Notes: generated from the sequence alone by a model not told the origin. DNA of 64,000 nucleotides from Actinocorallia sp. API 0066 (GCF_020991275.1 NZ_JAJLQY010000002.1:124001-188000); one strand, 5' to 3'. Shown: positions 1 to 8,288, numbered from the stretch's first letter. A program made the numbers and translations.

Positions 1-313
1 CGCCGCGTAGCCCATGTGGCGTCTTCGTAGCCGTCGATTGAACATGACCGGAAATCTCCTTTCGACGGCGGCTTCCGCGGGAAATCGGCGGACGCGCGAT
101 ACTCCGCTGTGCAGAAATCGCCGCCACTCGCGCATCGGAACTTATTTGACGGGTGTCCTGATTCGAGATGACGTTAACTTCGGCATGTTCAATCGGTCCA
201 CTACTTGATCGGGTAGTGGACACCCGCACGCGTGCGCGTCCTTTAATAATTGGAGGACTGGAAAAACGGCGTTCGAAGTGATGTCGTCCAGGCGATTCTG
301 TGGGGGTGAGCGC
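1..313. other. Non-coding leader at the left edge of the window
   Basis: No convincing gene lies in the first 313 bases; the only short open frames lack homology-like composition and a ribosome binding site. The stretch holds a perfect inverted repeat (197-220) and an AT-rich patch at 242-250 just upstream of the first gene, so it is best read as a promoter region. The cluster may continue to the left of the window. Confidence 0.6.
197..220 (+). promoter_or_regulatory. Cluster dyad, copy 1 (CTAC-N8-GTAGTGGAC), perfect 8-bp arms
   Basis: TCCACTAC and GTAGTGGA form a perfect inverted repeat around an 8-base spacer. The core matches four other sites in the window (near 4030, 4810, 16258 and 26123) in sequence, spacer length and direction relative to the downstream gene, here the polyprenyl synthase paralogue at 314. 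Unlike the other four, this copy does not have TACYGT 27 bases after the GTAG; an AT-rich stretch (242-250) lies slightly further on. Inferred to be an operator for a cluster regulator. Confidence 0.7.
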
Positions 314-1240
314 ATGGCCGTCGGCCATCTGGGGCCGGCTGGGGAGGCGGCCGCCATCGAAGCCGTGATCAGGGATTTCTTCGCGGAACGCCGCGCCGAG
401 GTCGATGCGCTCGGCCAGGCCTTCGCCGCCGCGGTCGCCGACCTGGAGGCCCATGTTCTTCGCGGCGCCGAACGTGCCCGGTCGACCTTCGCCTGGCTCG
501 GCTGGCTCGGTGCCGGCGGTGATCCGCGGGACCCGGTCGCCAAGGCCGTGCTCAGCGCCTGTGCGGGGCTGGAGCTGCTCCATGCGCCGATCATGTTCCA
601 CGGGCACGCCACGGGCACGCCGGGGCTCCTTCGCGCTCGTTTCGTGGCGTCGAACCCGGTGAGGCGGTTCTCGGCGCGGGAGGCTGCCGTCCTGATGGGC
701 CACCTGGCTCGGATCTGGGCGGACGTCATGGTGCGCGCGTCCGGATTGCCGGAGGACGCGCAAGCCCGGGTCCGACCGGTATGGTCCGCGATACGTTCGA
801 GCAACCTGATCGAGCAGGTCGAGCTGATCAGCCTGGCATACGACGGGGAGGGCCCGGGTCCGAGGCTCGGGGCGGGCTCGTCCGCGGCGGAACGTCCACT
901 GCGGTTCGGCGCCGCGATCGCCGGCGCCCGGATGGATCTCGTCGCGGCCTACGCGGCGTTCGGCGCCGAACTCGATGAGGCGTTGCGGCTCCGGGACGAC
1001 CTGCTGGGCGCGCTCGTCGGGGCCGACCTCCTCGCCGACGGGCCCGCCGAGGTGCGGGCGGCGCTCGTCGGTTCCGGTGCGCTGGAGCACATCGAATTCC
1101 AGATCGCCCGCCGTGTCACGCGGGCTCTCGCGGCTCTGGAACAGAGTGGCGCGACCGCCGGCGCCAAGGATCGGCTCGCCGCGCTGGCGGTGGAGATGAC
1201 GCGATGGGACGGCCTGGCGCCGGTGTCGACCCCGCGGTGA
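314..1240 (+). CDS. Catalytically dead paralogue of polyprenyl diphosphate synthase
   Basis: A 308-residue protein that aligns without gaps over its first ~105 residues to the active-looking synthase at 16490 (shared FFAERRAE, AWLGW, AGGDP, LLH). Every key residue of the first half is changed: the substrate-binding GGKRIRP (50-56 in the other copy) reads GAERARS, and the first aspartate-rich motif HDDIID (96-101) reads HGHATG. The RDDLLG of the second motif (227-232) remains, but about 50 following residues, including the GKPSGDD...GK segment, are deleted. The frame is open throughout, so this is not simple decay. ATG 314 follows GGGGGTGAG. It lies downstream of a cluster dyad. Catalysis is very unlikely. 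A partner or regulatory subunit of the active synthase is an inference, and a young pseudogene is the alternative. Confidence 0.8.
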   Translation: MAVGHLGPAGEAAAIEAVIRDFFAERRAEVDALGQAFAAAVADLEAHVLRGAERARSTFAWLGWLGAGGDPRDPVAKAVLSACAGLELLHAPIMFHGHATGTPGLLRARFVASNPVRRFSAREAAVLMGHLARIWADVMVRASGLPEDAQARVRPVWSAIRSSNLIEQVELISLAYDGEGPGPRLGAGSSAAERPLRFGAAIAGARMDLVAAYAAFGAELDEALRLRDDLLGALVGADLLADGPAEVRAALVGSGALEHIEFQIARRVTRALAALEQSGATAGAKDRLAALAVEMTRWDGLAPVSTPR

Positions 1241-1484
1241 TCCGCCGCGGATCGGCTCGGCCGGGGGAAACCGGATCGAGGGCCGAGTCGTTCCGCAGAA
1301 TGCGAATGATGTCCTTCGTGAACGATTGTTCGTCCGGTATTCCGCAGAACAATGGAATCATCGGCGGAACGGATGGCGTATCCGAGGGTGTGCGACGGCT
1401 GCGCGGTGGAAGTACTGCGTGCGTAGTATCCACTAGTGCGAGAGGAGGATTCGCGCACGGATGCGGCGGGCTAGGATGCGCTTT

Positions 1485-2612
1485 ATGAGCGCGGCACGGT
1501 TTGCCTATCCGGCTGGCATCAGGGACTGGACGATCGCCGCGTGTGTGGCCGCCGTGCTGCTGGTCACCGGCCTGTCCGGGCGGAACCCCGGAACGGACCT
1601 GAACCTTCTCGGCTACGCGCTCCTGGTCGCGGCGGGTCTGGCACTGGCCGCCAGAAGCCGGGCGCCGGTTCCCGTCCTGCTCGTCACCGGGCTGTGCGCG
1701 GTGAGCTACCAGGCGGTCGGATTCGACGTGCCCGCCGTCGCCTACCTGTTCGCCGTGTACGCGGCCGTGCGAGCGGGGCACCACATCATCACGCTGGTGG
1801 TGAGCGTGACGATGCTGGTCGTTCTCCCCTTGGCTGTATGGATTGCTCCGCTCCACCTGACCATGGGTGAGGCGGTCGCGCAGTCCCGCAACGCGCTCGA
1901 ACTGGCTTGGCTGGTCGCCGCGGGCGCCGCCGGTGAGGCGCTGCGGCAGGCGGAGCGACGGGCGGACGAAGCCGAACGCACCCGTGAGGAGGTCGCGCGG
2001 CACCGCGCCGTCGAGGAACGGCTGCACATCGCGAGGGAGCTGCACGATTCGCTCACCCATCAGATCTCCGTCATCAAGGTGCAGGCCGAGGTCGCCGTCC
2101 ATCTGGCGCGCAAGCGCGGCGAGCGGGTACCGGAGGCGCTGCTCGCGATCCAGGAGGCCGGGCGTGAGGCGAGCAGGGAGCTCCGAACGACACTGGAGGC
2201 GCTGCGAGACGACGCCAGGACGCCGCCGCGCGGACTCGACCATGTTCCGGAACTGGTGGAACGGGTGCGCAGAACCGGTCTGGAGGCGACGCTGACGATC
2301 GAGGGCCACGCGCGCAACGTCCCGACCGCCGTGGATCGGGCGGTCTACCGGATCGTCCAGGAATCGCTCACCAACGTCGCCCGCCACTCGGCCGGTGCCA
2401 GGGCGACGATCCGGATCGCGCACCTTCCGGCCGCCGTCACCGTCAGGGTCGATGACGACGGCGAAGCGACCCCGGCCACCACCCCGGTGCCGGGCGTCGG
2501 ACTCATCGGAATGCGGGAACGGGTCACCGCGCTCGGCGGAAGCCTGCGCGCGGAACCGCGGCACGAGGGCGGCTTCACGGTCCAGGCCGTCCTCCCGGTC
2601 GACCGGACGTGA
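1485..2612 (+). CDS. NarL/DesK-type sensor histidine kinase
   Basis: A 375-residue membrane histidine kinase. The N-terminal ~150 residues form about five hydrophobic segments without an obvious extracellular sensor domain. A short linker helix follows, then the HisKA_3 dimerisation box ARELHDSLTHQ with its phospho-accepting His, and a HATPase domain with N-box VQESLTNVARHS and G-box GVGLIGMRERV. Start ATG 1485 has AGGA at suitable distance; ATG 1461 and 1476 are in frame and possible. Its natural partner is the NarL regulator at 4098, on the same strand but separated by the opposing ACP/KAS III operon. The signal sensed is unknown. Confidence 0.85.
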   Translation: MSAARFAYPAGIRDWTIAACVAAVLLVTGLSGRNPGTDLNLLGYALLVAAGLALAARSRAPVPVLLVTGLCAVSYQAVGFDVPAVAYLFAVYAAVRAGHHIITLVVSVTMLVVLPLAVWIAPLHLTMGEAVAQSRNALELAWLVAAGAAGEALRQAERRADEAERTREEVARHRAVEERLHIARELHDSLTHQISVIKVQAEVAVHLARKRGERVPEALLAIQEAGREASRELRTTLEALRDDARTPPRGLDHVPELVERVRRTGLEATLTIEGHARNVPTAVDRAVYRIVQESLTNVARHSAGARATIRIAHLPAAVTVRVDDDGEATPATTPVPGVGLIGMRERVTALGGSLRAEPRHEGGFTVQAVLPVDRT

Positions 2613-2626
2613 ACCGCCGCCCGGCG

Positions 2627-2875
2627 TCAGATCTCCGCGCCCTTGCTCCTGAGGAGTTCCAGGGTTCCGGTGACGCTCCCCGCCTCCGCCAGTTCGTCGT
2701 CGTCGACCTCGACACCGTAGCGCCGGGTGAGAGCGACGGAGAACTCCACCAGGACGAGCGAGTCCAGGTCCAGGCTCTCGAACGTGGTGTCGGCGGTGAT
2801 GCTGGACGTGACGCCGAAGTCCTTCCGCAACATTTCGATCAGGAGGTCGGCGGGCGGCATCGTCTGAATGGACAT
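2627..2875 (-). CDS. Acyl carrier protein
   Basis: An 82-residue acidic carrier protein with the phosphopantetheine attachment motif LDLDSLVLVEF; the modified serine is residue 39. It carries acyl groups as thioesters for a partner enzyme. It lies 48 bases downstream of the KAS III gene on the same strand, so both should share the promoter at about 4000. Its 3' end faces the histidine kinase gene 14 bases away. Whether it serves fatty acid priming or a cluster-specific acyl step cannot be told. No ketosynthase II, ketoreductase or thioesterase is nearby, which argues against a complete fatty-acid or polyketide line. Confidence 0.9.
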   Translation of the reverse strand: MSIQTMPPADLLIEMLRKDFGVTSSITADTTFESLDLDSLVLVEFSVALTRRYGVEVDDDELAEAGSVTGTLELLRSKGAEI

Positions 2876-2923
2876 GAGGTAGCCCTTCTTATGGTCGGGG
2901 GGTGAGGTGTGGCGCGGCGGGCA

Positions 2924-3958
2924 TCAGGCGGGGACGACGTCCGGCCAGCGGAGCGCGGCCGCTCCCCAGGTGAGTCCTCCGCCGAACGCGGTCAACAGGA
3001 CCCGGTCGCCGACGCCGAGCGTGCCGCGGCCCGCGGCGTCGGCGAGGGCGAGCGGGACGGAGGCGGCGGAGGTGTTGCCCACCTGGTCCAGGTGGACCAC
3101 CGCGCGCCGCTGGGGGACCCCCAGCTGCCTGGAGAGCGCGTGGAGGATGCGCAGGTTGGCCTGGTGGCCGACCAGGTGGTCCACCTCGTCGGTGGTCCAG
3201 CCGACGCGTTCCAGTACCTTCGCGCACGACCCGGCCATGCGGGTGACGGCTTGGGCGAAGACCTTCTTGCCGTCCATGGCGAAGTAGTGGGCGTCGGGGT
3301 CCGGCGCGCCCGGTGTGGAACGCTGCCGGGACCCGCCGGCGGCGACGGTGATGAGCGTGTGCCGCGTACCGTCCGAGCCCAGGTCGACGCCGAGCAGGAC
3401 GCCCGGCCGGTCGGCTTCGGAGGTGGCCTCCAGGACGACGGCGCCGGCTCCGTCCCCGAAGATCACGTTGGTGGTCCGGTCGGCGGGGTTGAGAAGGGTG
3501 GAGTAGGTCTCCGCGCCGATCACCAGGACCCGGCGGGCGTGACCGGCGACGATCTGCGCGGACGCGGTGGCCAGGGCGTAGAGGAAGCCCGTGCACACAG
3601 CGGCGACGTCGTAGGCGGCGGCGGTGCCGAGCCCGAGCCTGGCCGCGACCTGCGGGGCGGTGGCCGGACACGGGTGGTCGGGCGTGGTGGTGGCCAGGAC
3701 CACCGCGTCGACGGCACCCGGTTCGGCGGTGAGCCTCGCCGACTTGAGAGCCCGGTGTCCCGCCTCGACGGCCAGGTCGCTGGTGGCGATTCCGGGATCG
3801 GCCCAGTGCCTGGCCCGTATTCCCGTTCGCGTGGTGATCCACTCGTCGGTCGTGTCCATGCGCTCGGCGAGGTCCTCATTGCTGATCCGCCGTGGCGGCA
3901 GAAATGCGCCCACCCCGATCAGAGCGGCATGGGAATTGTTTGTGGACAGCGGCTCCAC
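2924..3958 (-). CDS. 3-oxoacyl-ACP synthase III (KAS III/FabH-like)
   Basis: A 344-residue thiolase-fold ketosynthase III. The full catalytic triad is present: Cys122 in VCTGFLYAL, His265 in GHQANLRI and Asn295 in QVGNTSAAS, so it should condense an acyl-CoA with malonyl-ACP or transfer an acyl group. Length is normal for FabH. It is followed by a dedicated ACP gene. A cluster dyad and TACTGT (3995-4000 on the minus strand) sit about 40 bases before the start, tying the pair to cluster regulation. Family members in natural-product clusters also act as acyltransferases (CerJ, ChlB3). Which reaction is used here is unknown. Confidence 0.9.
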   Translation of the reverse strand: MEPLSTNNSHAALIGVGAFLPPRRISNEDLAERMDTTDEWITTRTGIRARHWADPGIATSDLAVEAGHRALKSARLTAEPGAVDAVVLATTTPDHPCPATAPQVAARLGLGTAAAYDVAAVCTGFLYALATASAQIVAGHARRVLVIGAETYSTLLNPADRTTNVIFGDGAGAVVLEATSEADRPGVLLGVDLGSDGTRHTLITVAAGGSRQRSTPGAPDPDAHYFAMDGKKVFAQAVTRMAGSCAKVLERVGWTTDEVDHLVGHQANLRILHALSRQLGVPQRRAVVHLDQVGNTSAASVPLALADAAGRGTLGVGDRVLLTAFGGGLTWGAAALRWPDVVPA

Positions 3959-3994
3959 AGCCGTTTCACCCCCTCATCGGACCGGTATGAGACG

Positions 3995-4039
3995 ACAGTA
4001 GTCGCGGTATACCGCACCGCCCACTACCCGCGTGAGTAG
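3995..4039 (-). promoter_or_regulatory. Cluster promoter, copy 2, driving KAS III/ACP
   Basis: Read on the minus strand: CTAC, spacer TCACGCGG, GTAGTGGGC, then 18 bases and TACTGT as a likely -10 hexamer. The distance from the G of GTAG to the T of TACTGT is 27 bases, identical to copies 3, 4 and 5. It lies in the divergent gap between KAS III and the NarL regulator. No such hexamer exists at that distance toward the regulator, so it is directional. Confidence 0.75.
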
Positions 4040-4097
4040 GAAACCGGACAGCGGATTTCGCACAGAAAGCCGCAGGGAGAAAGGCTAGAGTGCGCGG

Positions 4098-4766
4098 ATG
4101 AGCACGATCCGGGTCCTGTTGATCGATGACCAGCCGCTCCTGCGGGGAGGTTTCCGGGCGCTGCTCGACGCCGAGGACGATGTCGAGGTGGTGGCGGAGG
4201 CGGGCGACGGCAAGGAGGGCCTGGCGCTCATCAGGCGGCATCTGCCCGATGTCGCGCTCGTCGACATCCAGATGCCGGTCATGGACGGCATCGAGACCAC
4301 CCGTCGGGTGGCCGCTGATCCCGCCCTGGCCGGGGTGCGCGTCGTCATCCTGACCAACTACGGCTTCGACGAGTACGTCTTCAACGCGCTGCGGGCCGGC
4401 GCCGCGGGATTCCTGGTGAAGGACATCGAGCCCGAGGACTTCCTGCACTCCGTGCGTGTCGCCGCGCGGGGCGACGCCCTCCTCTCGCCGTCGGTCACCA
4501 AGATGTTGATCAGCCGGTACATCGCCGTCCAGCCCCGGTCCGAAGGCGATCAGGCGTTGCCCGAGCTGACGAACCGGGAACGCGAGGCCGTCGCGTTGGC
4601 CGCCCGCGGTCTGTCCAACGACGAGATCGCCGATCAGATGGTGATCAGTCCGGTCACCGCGAAAACCCATATCAACCGGGCCATGACCAAGCTCCACGCC
4701 AGGGACCGCGCCCAGCTCGTGGTCCTCGCCTACGAATCCGGTCTGGTGTCTCCGCGGAACATCTGA
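4098..4766 (+). CDS. NarL/FixJ-family response regulator
   Basis: A 222-residue two-domain regulator. The receiver has the acidic pair Asp10-Asp11 (LLIDDQP), phospho-acceptor Asp56 (LVDIQMP) and the conserved Lys in FLVKD. The C-terminal LuxR helix-turn-helix (LTNREREAVALAARGLSNDE region) binds DNA as a dimer. It probably pairs with the kinase at 1485. Being next to two copies of the cluster dyad (about 4030 and 4810), it is the leading candidate for the protein that binds them; this is inference. Start ATG 4098. Confidence 0.9.
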   Translation: MSTIRVLLIDDQPLLRGGFRALLDAEDDVEVVAEAGDGKEGLALIRRHLPDVALVDIQMPVMDGIETTRRVAADPALAGVRVVILTNYGFDEYVFNALRAGAAGFLVKDIEPEDFLHSVRVAARGDALLSPSVTKMLISRYIAVQPRSEGDQALPELTNREREAVALAARGLSNDEIADQMVISPVTAKTHINRAMTKLHARDRAQLVVLAYESGLVSPRNI

Positions 4767-4799
4767 AGGCGATGAAATGCGCGTGACCGCCGGAAGTCG

Positions 4800-4846
4800 C
4801 ACTACATGCTTGAGTAGTGGGCAGAACAGCACCTCGCGATTACCGT
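4800..4846 (+). promoter_or_regulatory. Cluster promoter, copy 3, driving the 4972-9752 operon
   Basis: CACTAC, spacer ATGCTTGA, GTAGTGGGC, 18 bases, then TACCGT (4841-4846). The 6-bp arms CACTAC/GTAGTG are perfect. The bases before the hexamer (CGCGAT) are the same as in copy 4 near 16285. The leader to the first gene is about 125 bases. Confidence 0.8.
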
Positions 4847-4971
4847 ATCGACCAGCCGAAGAATTGCGGCGGGGACAGGACTGCGGATGCGCCGGAACGG
4901 TCAACGGTCCGGCACGCCATGGTCGGTGCTCGCCTGAGTTCGGTGTGCCGCCTGCGGATGACGGAGGAGCA

Positions 4972-5733
4972 ATGACCGGACAACCCGTGCTGGACTTTCA
5001 CGTGCGGCTGGCTCCCCGGCCGGAGGCCCGCCGACGACTCCTGGAGACGCTGGATCGGTGCGGGCTGGAACGAGCGGTGGTGTGCGCGGGTGGAACGATC
5101 GACCTGGACCGCCTCTCCCGCCAGCTGATCGAGGGCGGGCATGTCGAGACCGACGCCGACAACGACGCGGTGCTGGCCGCCTGCGCCGGCACCGACGGTC
5201 GCCTGGTGCCGTTCTTCTTCGCGAACCCGCACCGGGCTCCCGACGCCTACCGGTCCGGCGCGGCCGGGTTCCGGGGACTGGAGATCTCGCCCGCCGTGCA
5301 CGGGGTCGGCCTGGACGATCCGCGGGTGGAGGCGCTCGTCGGCGTGGCAGCCGACTTCCGCCACCCGGTCTATGTCGTGTGCCTGGACCGGCCGGGCGCC
5401 GGTGTCGCCGACCTGGTCGCGCTGGCCCGGGTCTTCCCGGACGTGAGCTTCGTGCTCGGGCACAGCGGGATCGGGAACATCGACTTCCACGCACTCAACT
5501 TGATCAAGGACGAACCCAACATCCTGCTGGAGACCTCCGGGGGCTACACCTGCGTGGTCGAGGCTGCCGTCGACCGCCTCGGGGCGGAACGGGTCGTCTT
5601 CGGCTCCGAGTACCCGCTGCAACATCCGTCCGTTGAGCTGGCCAAGTACCAGGCCCTTGGACTTCCCGCCGGGCAGTGGCGGCGGGTCGCCTGGGACAAC
5701 GCCCACCGACTGCTAGGAGAGGACAAGCAGTGA
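4972..5733 (+). CDS. Amidohydrolase-2-fold protein with altered metal site
   Basis: A 253-residue TIM-barrel protein of the amidohydrolase_2 (ACMS decarboxylase-like) family, judged from LDFHVRL at the N-terminus, FVLGHSGIGN in the middle and RVVFGSEYPLQHP near the end. The usual first-strand DxHxH reads DFHVR and the usual GSD/GTD acid reads GSE, so the classical zinc ligands are partly replaced. ATG 4972 follows GGAGGAGC. It is the first gene of an operon leading to 3-hydroxyanthranilate enzymes and overlaps the next gene by GTGA. Possible jobs are decarboxylation of an aminobenzoate or assistance in ring closure; neither can be shown from sequence. Confidence 0.75.
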   Translation: MTGQPVLDFHVRLAPRPEARRRLLETLDRCGLERAVVCAGGTIDLDRLSRQLIEGGHVETDADNDAVLAACAGTDGRLVPFFFANPHRAPDAYRSGAAGFRGLEISPAVHGVGLDDPRVEALVGVAADFRHPVYVVCLDRPGAGVADLVALARVFPDVSFVLGHSGIGNIDFHALNLIKDEPNILLETSGGYTCVVEAAVDRLGAERVVFGSEYPLQHPSVELAKYQALGLPAGQWRRVAWDNAHRLLGEDKQ

Positions 5734-7046
5734 GCCACTCAAGTTCGAGTCTGCCCCAGCTCGGCCAGTGGAACGGGCCGGAGGAACTGCACCGTCTCCA
5801 GGAGAAGCAGCTTCAGCAGACCGTCTCCTGGGCGGCGGGCTCGCCGTTCTACCGGCCGCGGCTGACGTCGGCCGCACTGCCGGCGACCGCCGCCGAACTC
5901 GCCGATCTGCCGTTGACCACAAAGCAGGATCTGCGTGACAACCACCCCTTCGGAATGCTCGCCGTCCCGAAGGAACGGCTGGCCACCTACCACGAGTCCA
6001 GCGGGACGGCCGGTCACCCCACGCCGTCCTACTACACGGCGGAGGACTGGGTCGATCTCGCCGAGCGTTTCGCCCGCAAGTGGATCGGCGTCACGGCGGA
6101 CGATGTCCTTCTCGTCCGCACGCCGTACGCTTTGCTGCTGACCGGCCACCTCGCGCACGCCGCCGGACGGCTGAAGGGCGCCACCGTGGTCCCCGGCGAC
6201 AACCGGTCGCTGGCCATGCCTTACGCCCGCGTCGTCCGGGTGATGCACGACCTCGCGGTGACACTGACCTGGTCGGTGCCGACCGAGTGCCTGATCTGGG
6301 CCGCCGCCGCCGCGGAGGCCGGGCACCGGCCCGGCGTGGACTTCCCCCACCTGCGCGCGTTGTTCGTCGGCGGAGAACCGCTGACCCCCGCGCGGCGCGC
6401 CCGGATCAGCCGGCTGTGGGGGGTACCGGTGATCGAGGAGTACGGATCCACCGAGACCGGCAGCCTGGCGGGGGAGTGCGAGTACGGCCGGATGCACCTG
6501 TGGGCCGACCGGGCGCTCTTTGAGGTGTACGACCCGCGGACCGGCACCGTCGGCCGGGAGGGGGCGGGCCAGCTCGTGGTCACTCCGCTGTACCGCGAGG
6601 CGATGCCGCTGCTGCGCTACAACCTTGAGGACGACGTCCTGGTCTCCTATGACGACTGCGACTGCGGGTGGGGACTGCCCACGGTCCAGGTCTTCGGCAG
6701 ATCCGCCTTCGGCCACGGTGTCAGTGGCGTGACCATCACCCAGCACCGGTTGGAACAGCTCGTCTTCTCGCTTCCCGAGTCCTACCAGGTGCTGTTCTGG
6801 CGGGCACGGGCGGAACGGACGGGCCTGCGCGTCGAGATGGAGGTTCCCGAAGCACACCGGGTGGCCGCCGAGGGGAGCCTCAGGGCTCTGGTCCGGGAGT
6901 CCTTCGGCATCGACGGCGACGTCGTCGGGCTGCCGCCCGGCTCGCTGATCCCGCGCGAGGCGCTCACCGCCATCCCCGACGTGGTCAAACCCCGCAGCCT
7001 GTTCGGACCCGACGAGGACTGGGGCAAGGCGCTCCTCTACTACTGA
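5730..7046 (+). CDS. PaaK-type adenylate-forming ligase
   Basis: A 438-residue enzyme of the phenylacetate-CoA ligase branch of adenylate-forming enzymes. It has the phosphate-binding loop ESSGTAGHPT, the adenine-site GGEPLT and the EYGSTETG motif; a lysine in VVKPRS near the C-terminus may be the A10 lysine. It activates an aromatic carboxylate as acyl-AMP, then transfers it to CoA or directly to an amine. In this pathway the likely substrate is 3-hydroxyanthranilate, making it the candidate amide-bond former (inference). GTG 5730 overlaps the preceding stop (GTGA) and follows GGAGAGGA, indicating translational coupling. Confidence 0.85.
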   Translation: MSHSSSSLPQLGQWNGPEELHRLQEKQLQQTVSWAAGSPFYRPRLTSAALPATAAELADLPLTTKQDLRDNHPFGMLAVPKERLATYHESSGTAGHPTPSYYTAEDWVDLAERFARKWIGVTADDVLLVRTPYALLLTGHLAHAAGRLKGATVVPGDNRSLAMPYARVVRVMHDLAVTLTWSVPTECLIWAAAAAEAGHRPGVDFPHLRALFVGGEPLTPARRARISRLWGVPVIEEYGSTETGSLAGECEYGRMHLWADRALFEVYDPRTGTVGREGAGQLVVTPLYREAMPLLRYNLEDDVLVSYDDCDCGWGLPTVQVFGRSAFGHGVSGVTITQHRLEQLVFSLPESYQVLFWRARAERTGLRVEMEVPEAHRVAAEGSLRALVRESFGIDGDVVGLPPGSLIPREALTAIPDVVKPRSLFGPDEDWGKALLYY

Positions 7047-7064
7047 ACCGAGGGAATGGGCTCA

Positions 7065-8288
7065 ATGCCGAAGACCAGCGTGGCGATCATCGGGGCCGGT
7101 ATCGCCGGCCTCACGCTCGCCGTGGCTCTCGACCGGGCCGGAATCGACTTCGATGTCTACGAACAGGCGGACGTCCTGTCCGAGGTGGGAGCCGGTGTGC
7201 AGTTGGCGCCCAACGCCAGCCGTCTGCTGCACCGGCTGGGACTGCGGGACCGGCTCCGCGCCGTCGCGGTGGAGCCGCGGGCGATCGAGATGCGCCGGTG
7301 GGACGACGGCGCGCTCCTGCAGCGCACACCCCTGGGCGAAATCTGCCGCGGCCGGTTTGGCGCACCCTACTACACGCTGCACCGGGCGGACCTGCACAGC
7401 GTTCTGCTCGCGCTCGTCCCGCCCGAGCGGGTTCACCTCGCCGCCCGCTGTGTCGCGGTGGAGCGGATGGCCGACGCGGCACGGTTGGAGCTCGCCGACG
7501 GGACGACGATCGAGGCGGACCTGGTCGTGGGCGCCGACGGTATTCGTTCGGTCGTCCGTGAACAGCTCGTCGCCGACCGTCCCCGGTACTCCGGGCAGGT
7601 GATCTACCGGGGCCTGGTTCCGGCCGAGCGGGTGCCGCACCTGCTCGGTGCCGAGGCGGTGCGGTTGTGGTTCGGGCCCGGCCGGCACTGTGTGTGCTAC
7701 CCGGTGTCGTCCGGGCGGCAGGTGAGCTTCGGAGCCACCGTTCCAGGTGGGGCCGGGCGGGAGGAGTCGTGGTCGGCACCGGGCAACGTGCGCGACTTGG
7801 CGGCCGCCTACGAAGGCTGGCACGAGGACGTCACCGGGCTGATCGGTGCGGCGGAGTCGGTCAGCAGGTGGGCCCTTCACGACCGGGAGAACATCAAGAG
7901 CCTCGTCACGGGCAGGGTGGCGATCATCGGCGATGCCGCACATCCGATGCTGCCGTTCCAGGCGCAGGGCGCGAATCAGGCGATCGAGGACGCGGCCGTG
8001 CTCGCCCGCTGCCTTGCGGACGAGGGTCCGAACTCCCTGGACGCGGCCCTGCGCCGGTACGAGCACGTCCGTCTCGCCCGGACGAGCCGGATCCAGAGCC
8101 GGTCACGAGAGAACACGGAATCCTTCCACCTGGCAGACGGCGTCGCGCAGCGGCGCCGCGACGAGACCGCGGGTGCCTCCTCGGGCCTGGACGGGCACGC
8201 GTGGCTGTTCGCCTACGACGCCGAACGGGCGGCTTTGGCCGACGGCGCCGCCGAGAGCACCGCCATGCCGACCATCGGGAGAACATAA
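7065..8288 (+). CDS. FAD-dependent monooxygenase, salicylate-hydroxylase type
   Basis: A 407-residue group A flavin monooxygenase. The N-terminal GAGIAGL dinucleotide motif, the GADGIRS (DG) motif near 160 and GDAAHPMLPFQAQGANQA for FAD ribityl binding are all present. Family members hydroxylate aromatic acids, often with decarboxylation. In the inferred pathway it could convert 3-amino-4-hydroxybenzoate to an aminohydroquinone. ATG 7065 is preferred because GAGGGA lies about 9 bases upstream; ATG 7056 is too close to it. The stop overlaps the next start (TAATG). Confidence 0.88.
   Translation: MPKTSVAIIGAGIAGLTLAVALDRAGIDFDVYEQADVLSEVGAGVQLAPNASRLLHRLGLRDRLRAVAVEPRAIEMRRWDDGALLQRTPLGEICRGRFGAPYYTLHRADLHSVLLALVPPERVHLAARCVAVERMADAARLELADGTTIEADLVVGADGIRSVVREQLVADRPRYSGQVIYRGLVPAERVPHLLGAEAVRLWFGPGRHCVCYPVSSGRQVSFGATVPGGAGREESWSAPGNVRDLAAAYEGWHEDVTGLIGAAESVSRWALHDRENIKSLVTGRVAIIGDAAHPMLPFQAQGANQAIEDAAVLARCLADEGPNSLDAALRRYEHVRLARTSRIQSRSRENTESFHLADGVAQRRRDETAGASSGLDGHAWLFAYDAERAALADGAAESTAMPTIGRT

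Noticed and set aside
14-208. Small plus-strand open frame at the left edge
   Set aside because: Arginine-rich, no ribosome binding site, and it runs through the inverted repeat at 197-220.
1411-1440. Sixth cluster dyad before the kinase at 1485 (GTAC...GTAG with TATCCACTAG)
   Set aside because: The left half is not CTAC, the spacer is 7 rather than 8, and no hexamer follows at 27 bases; at most a weak relic.
3276-3296. A further GTAGTGGGC match inside the KAS III gene
   Set aside because: It is coding sequence without the CTAC half at eight bases and without a TACYGT at the right distance.
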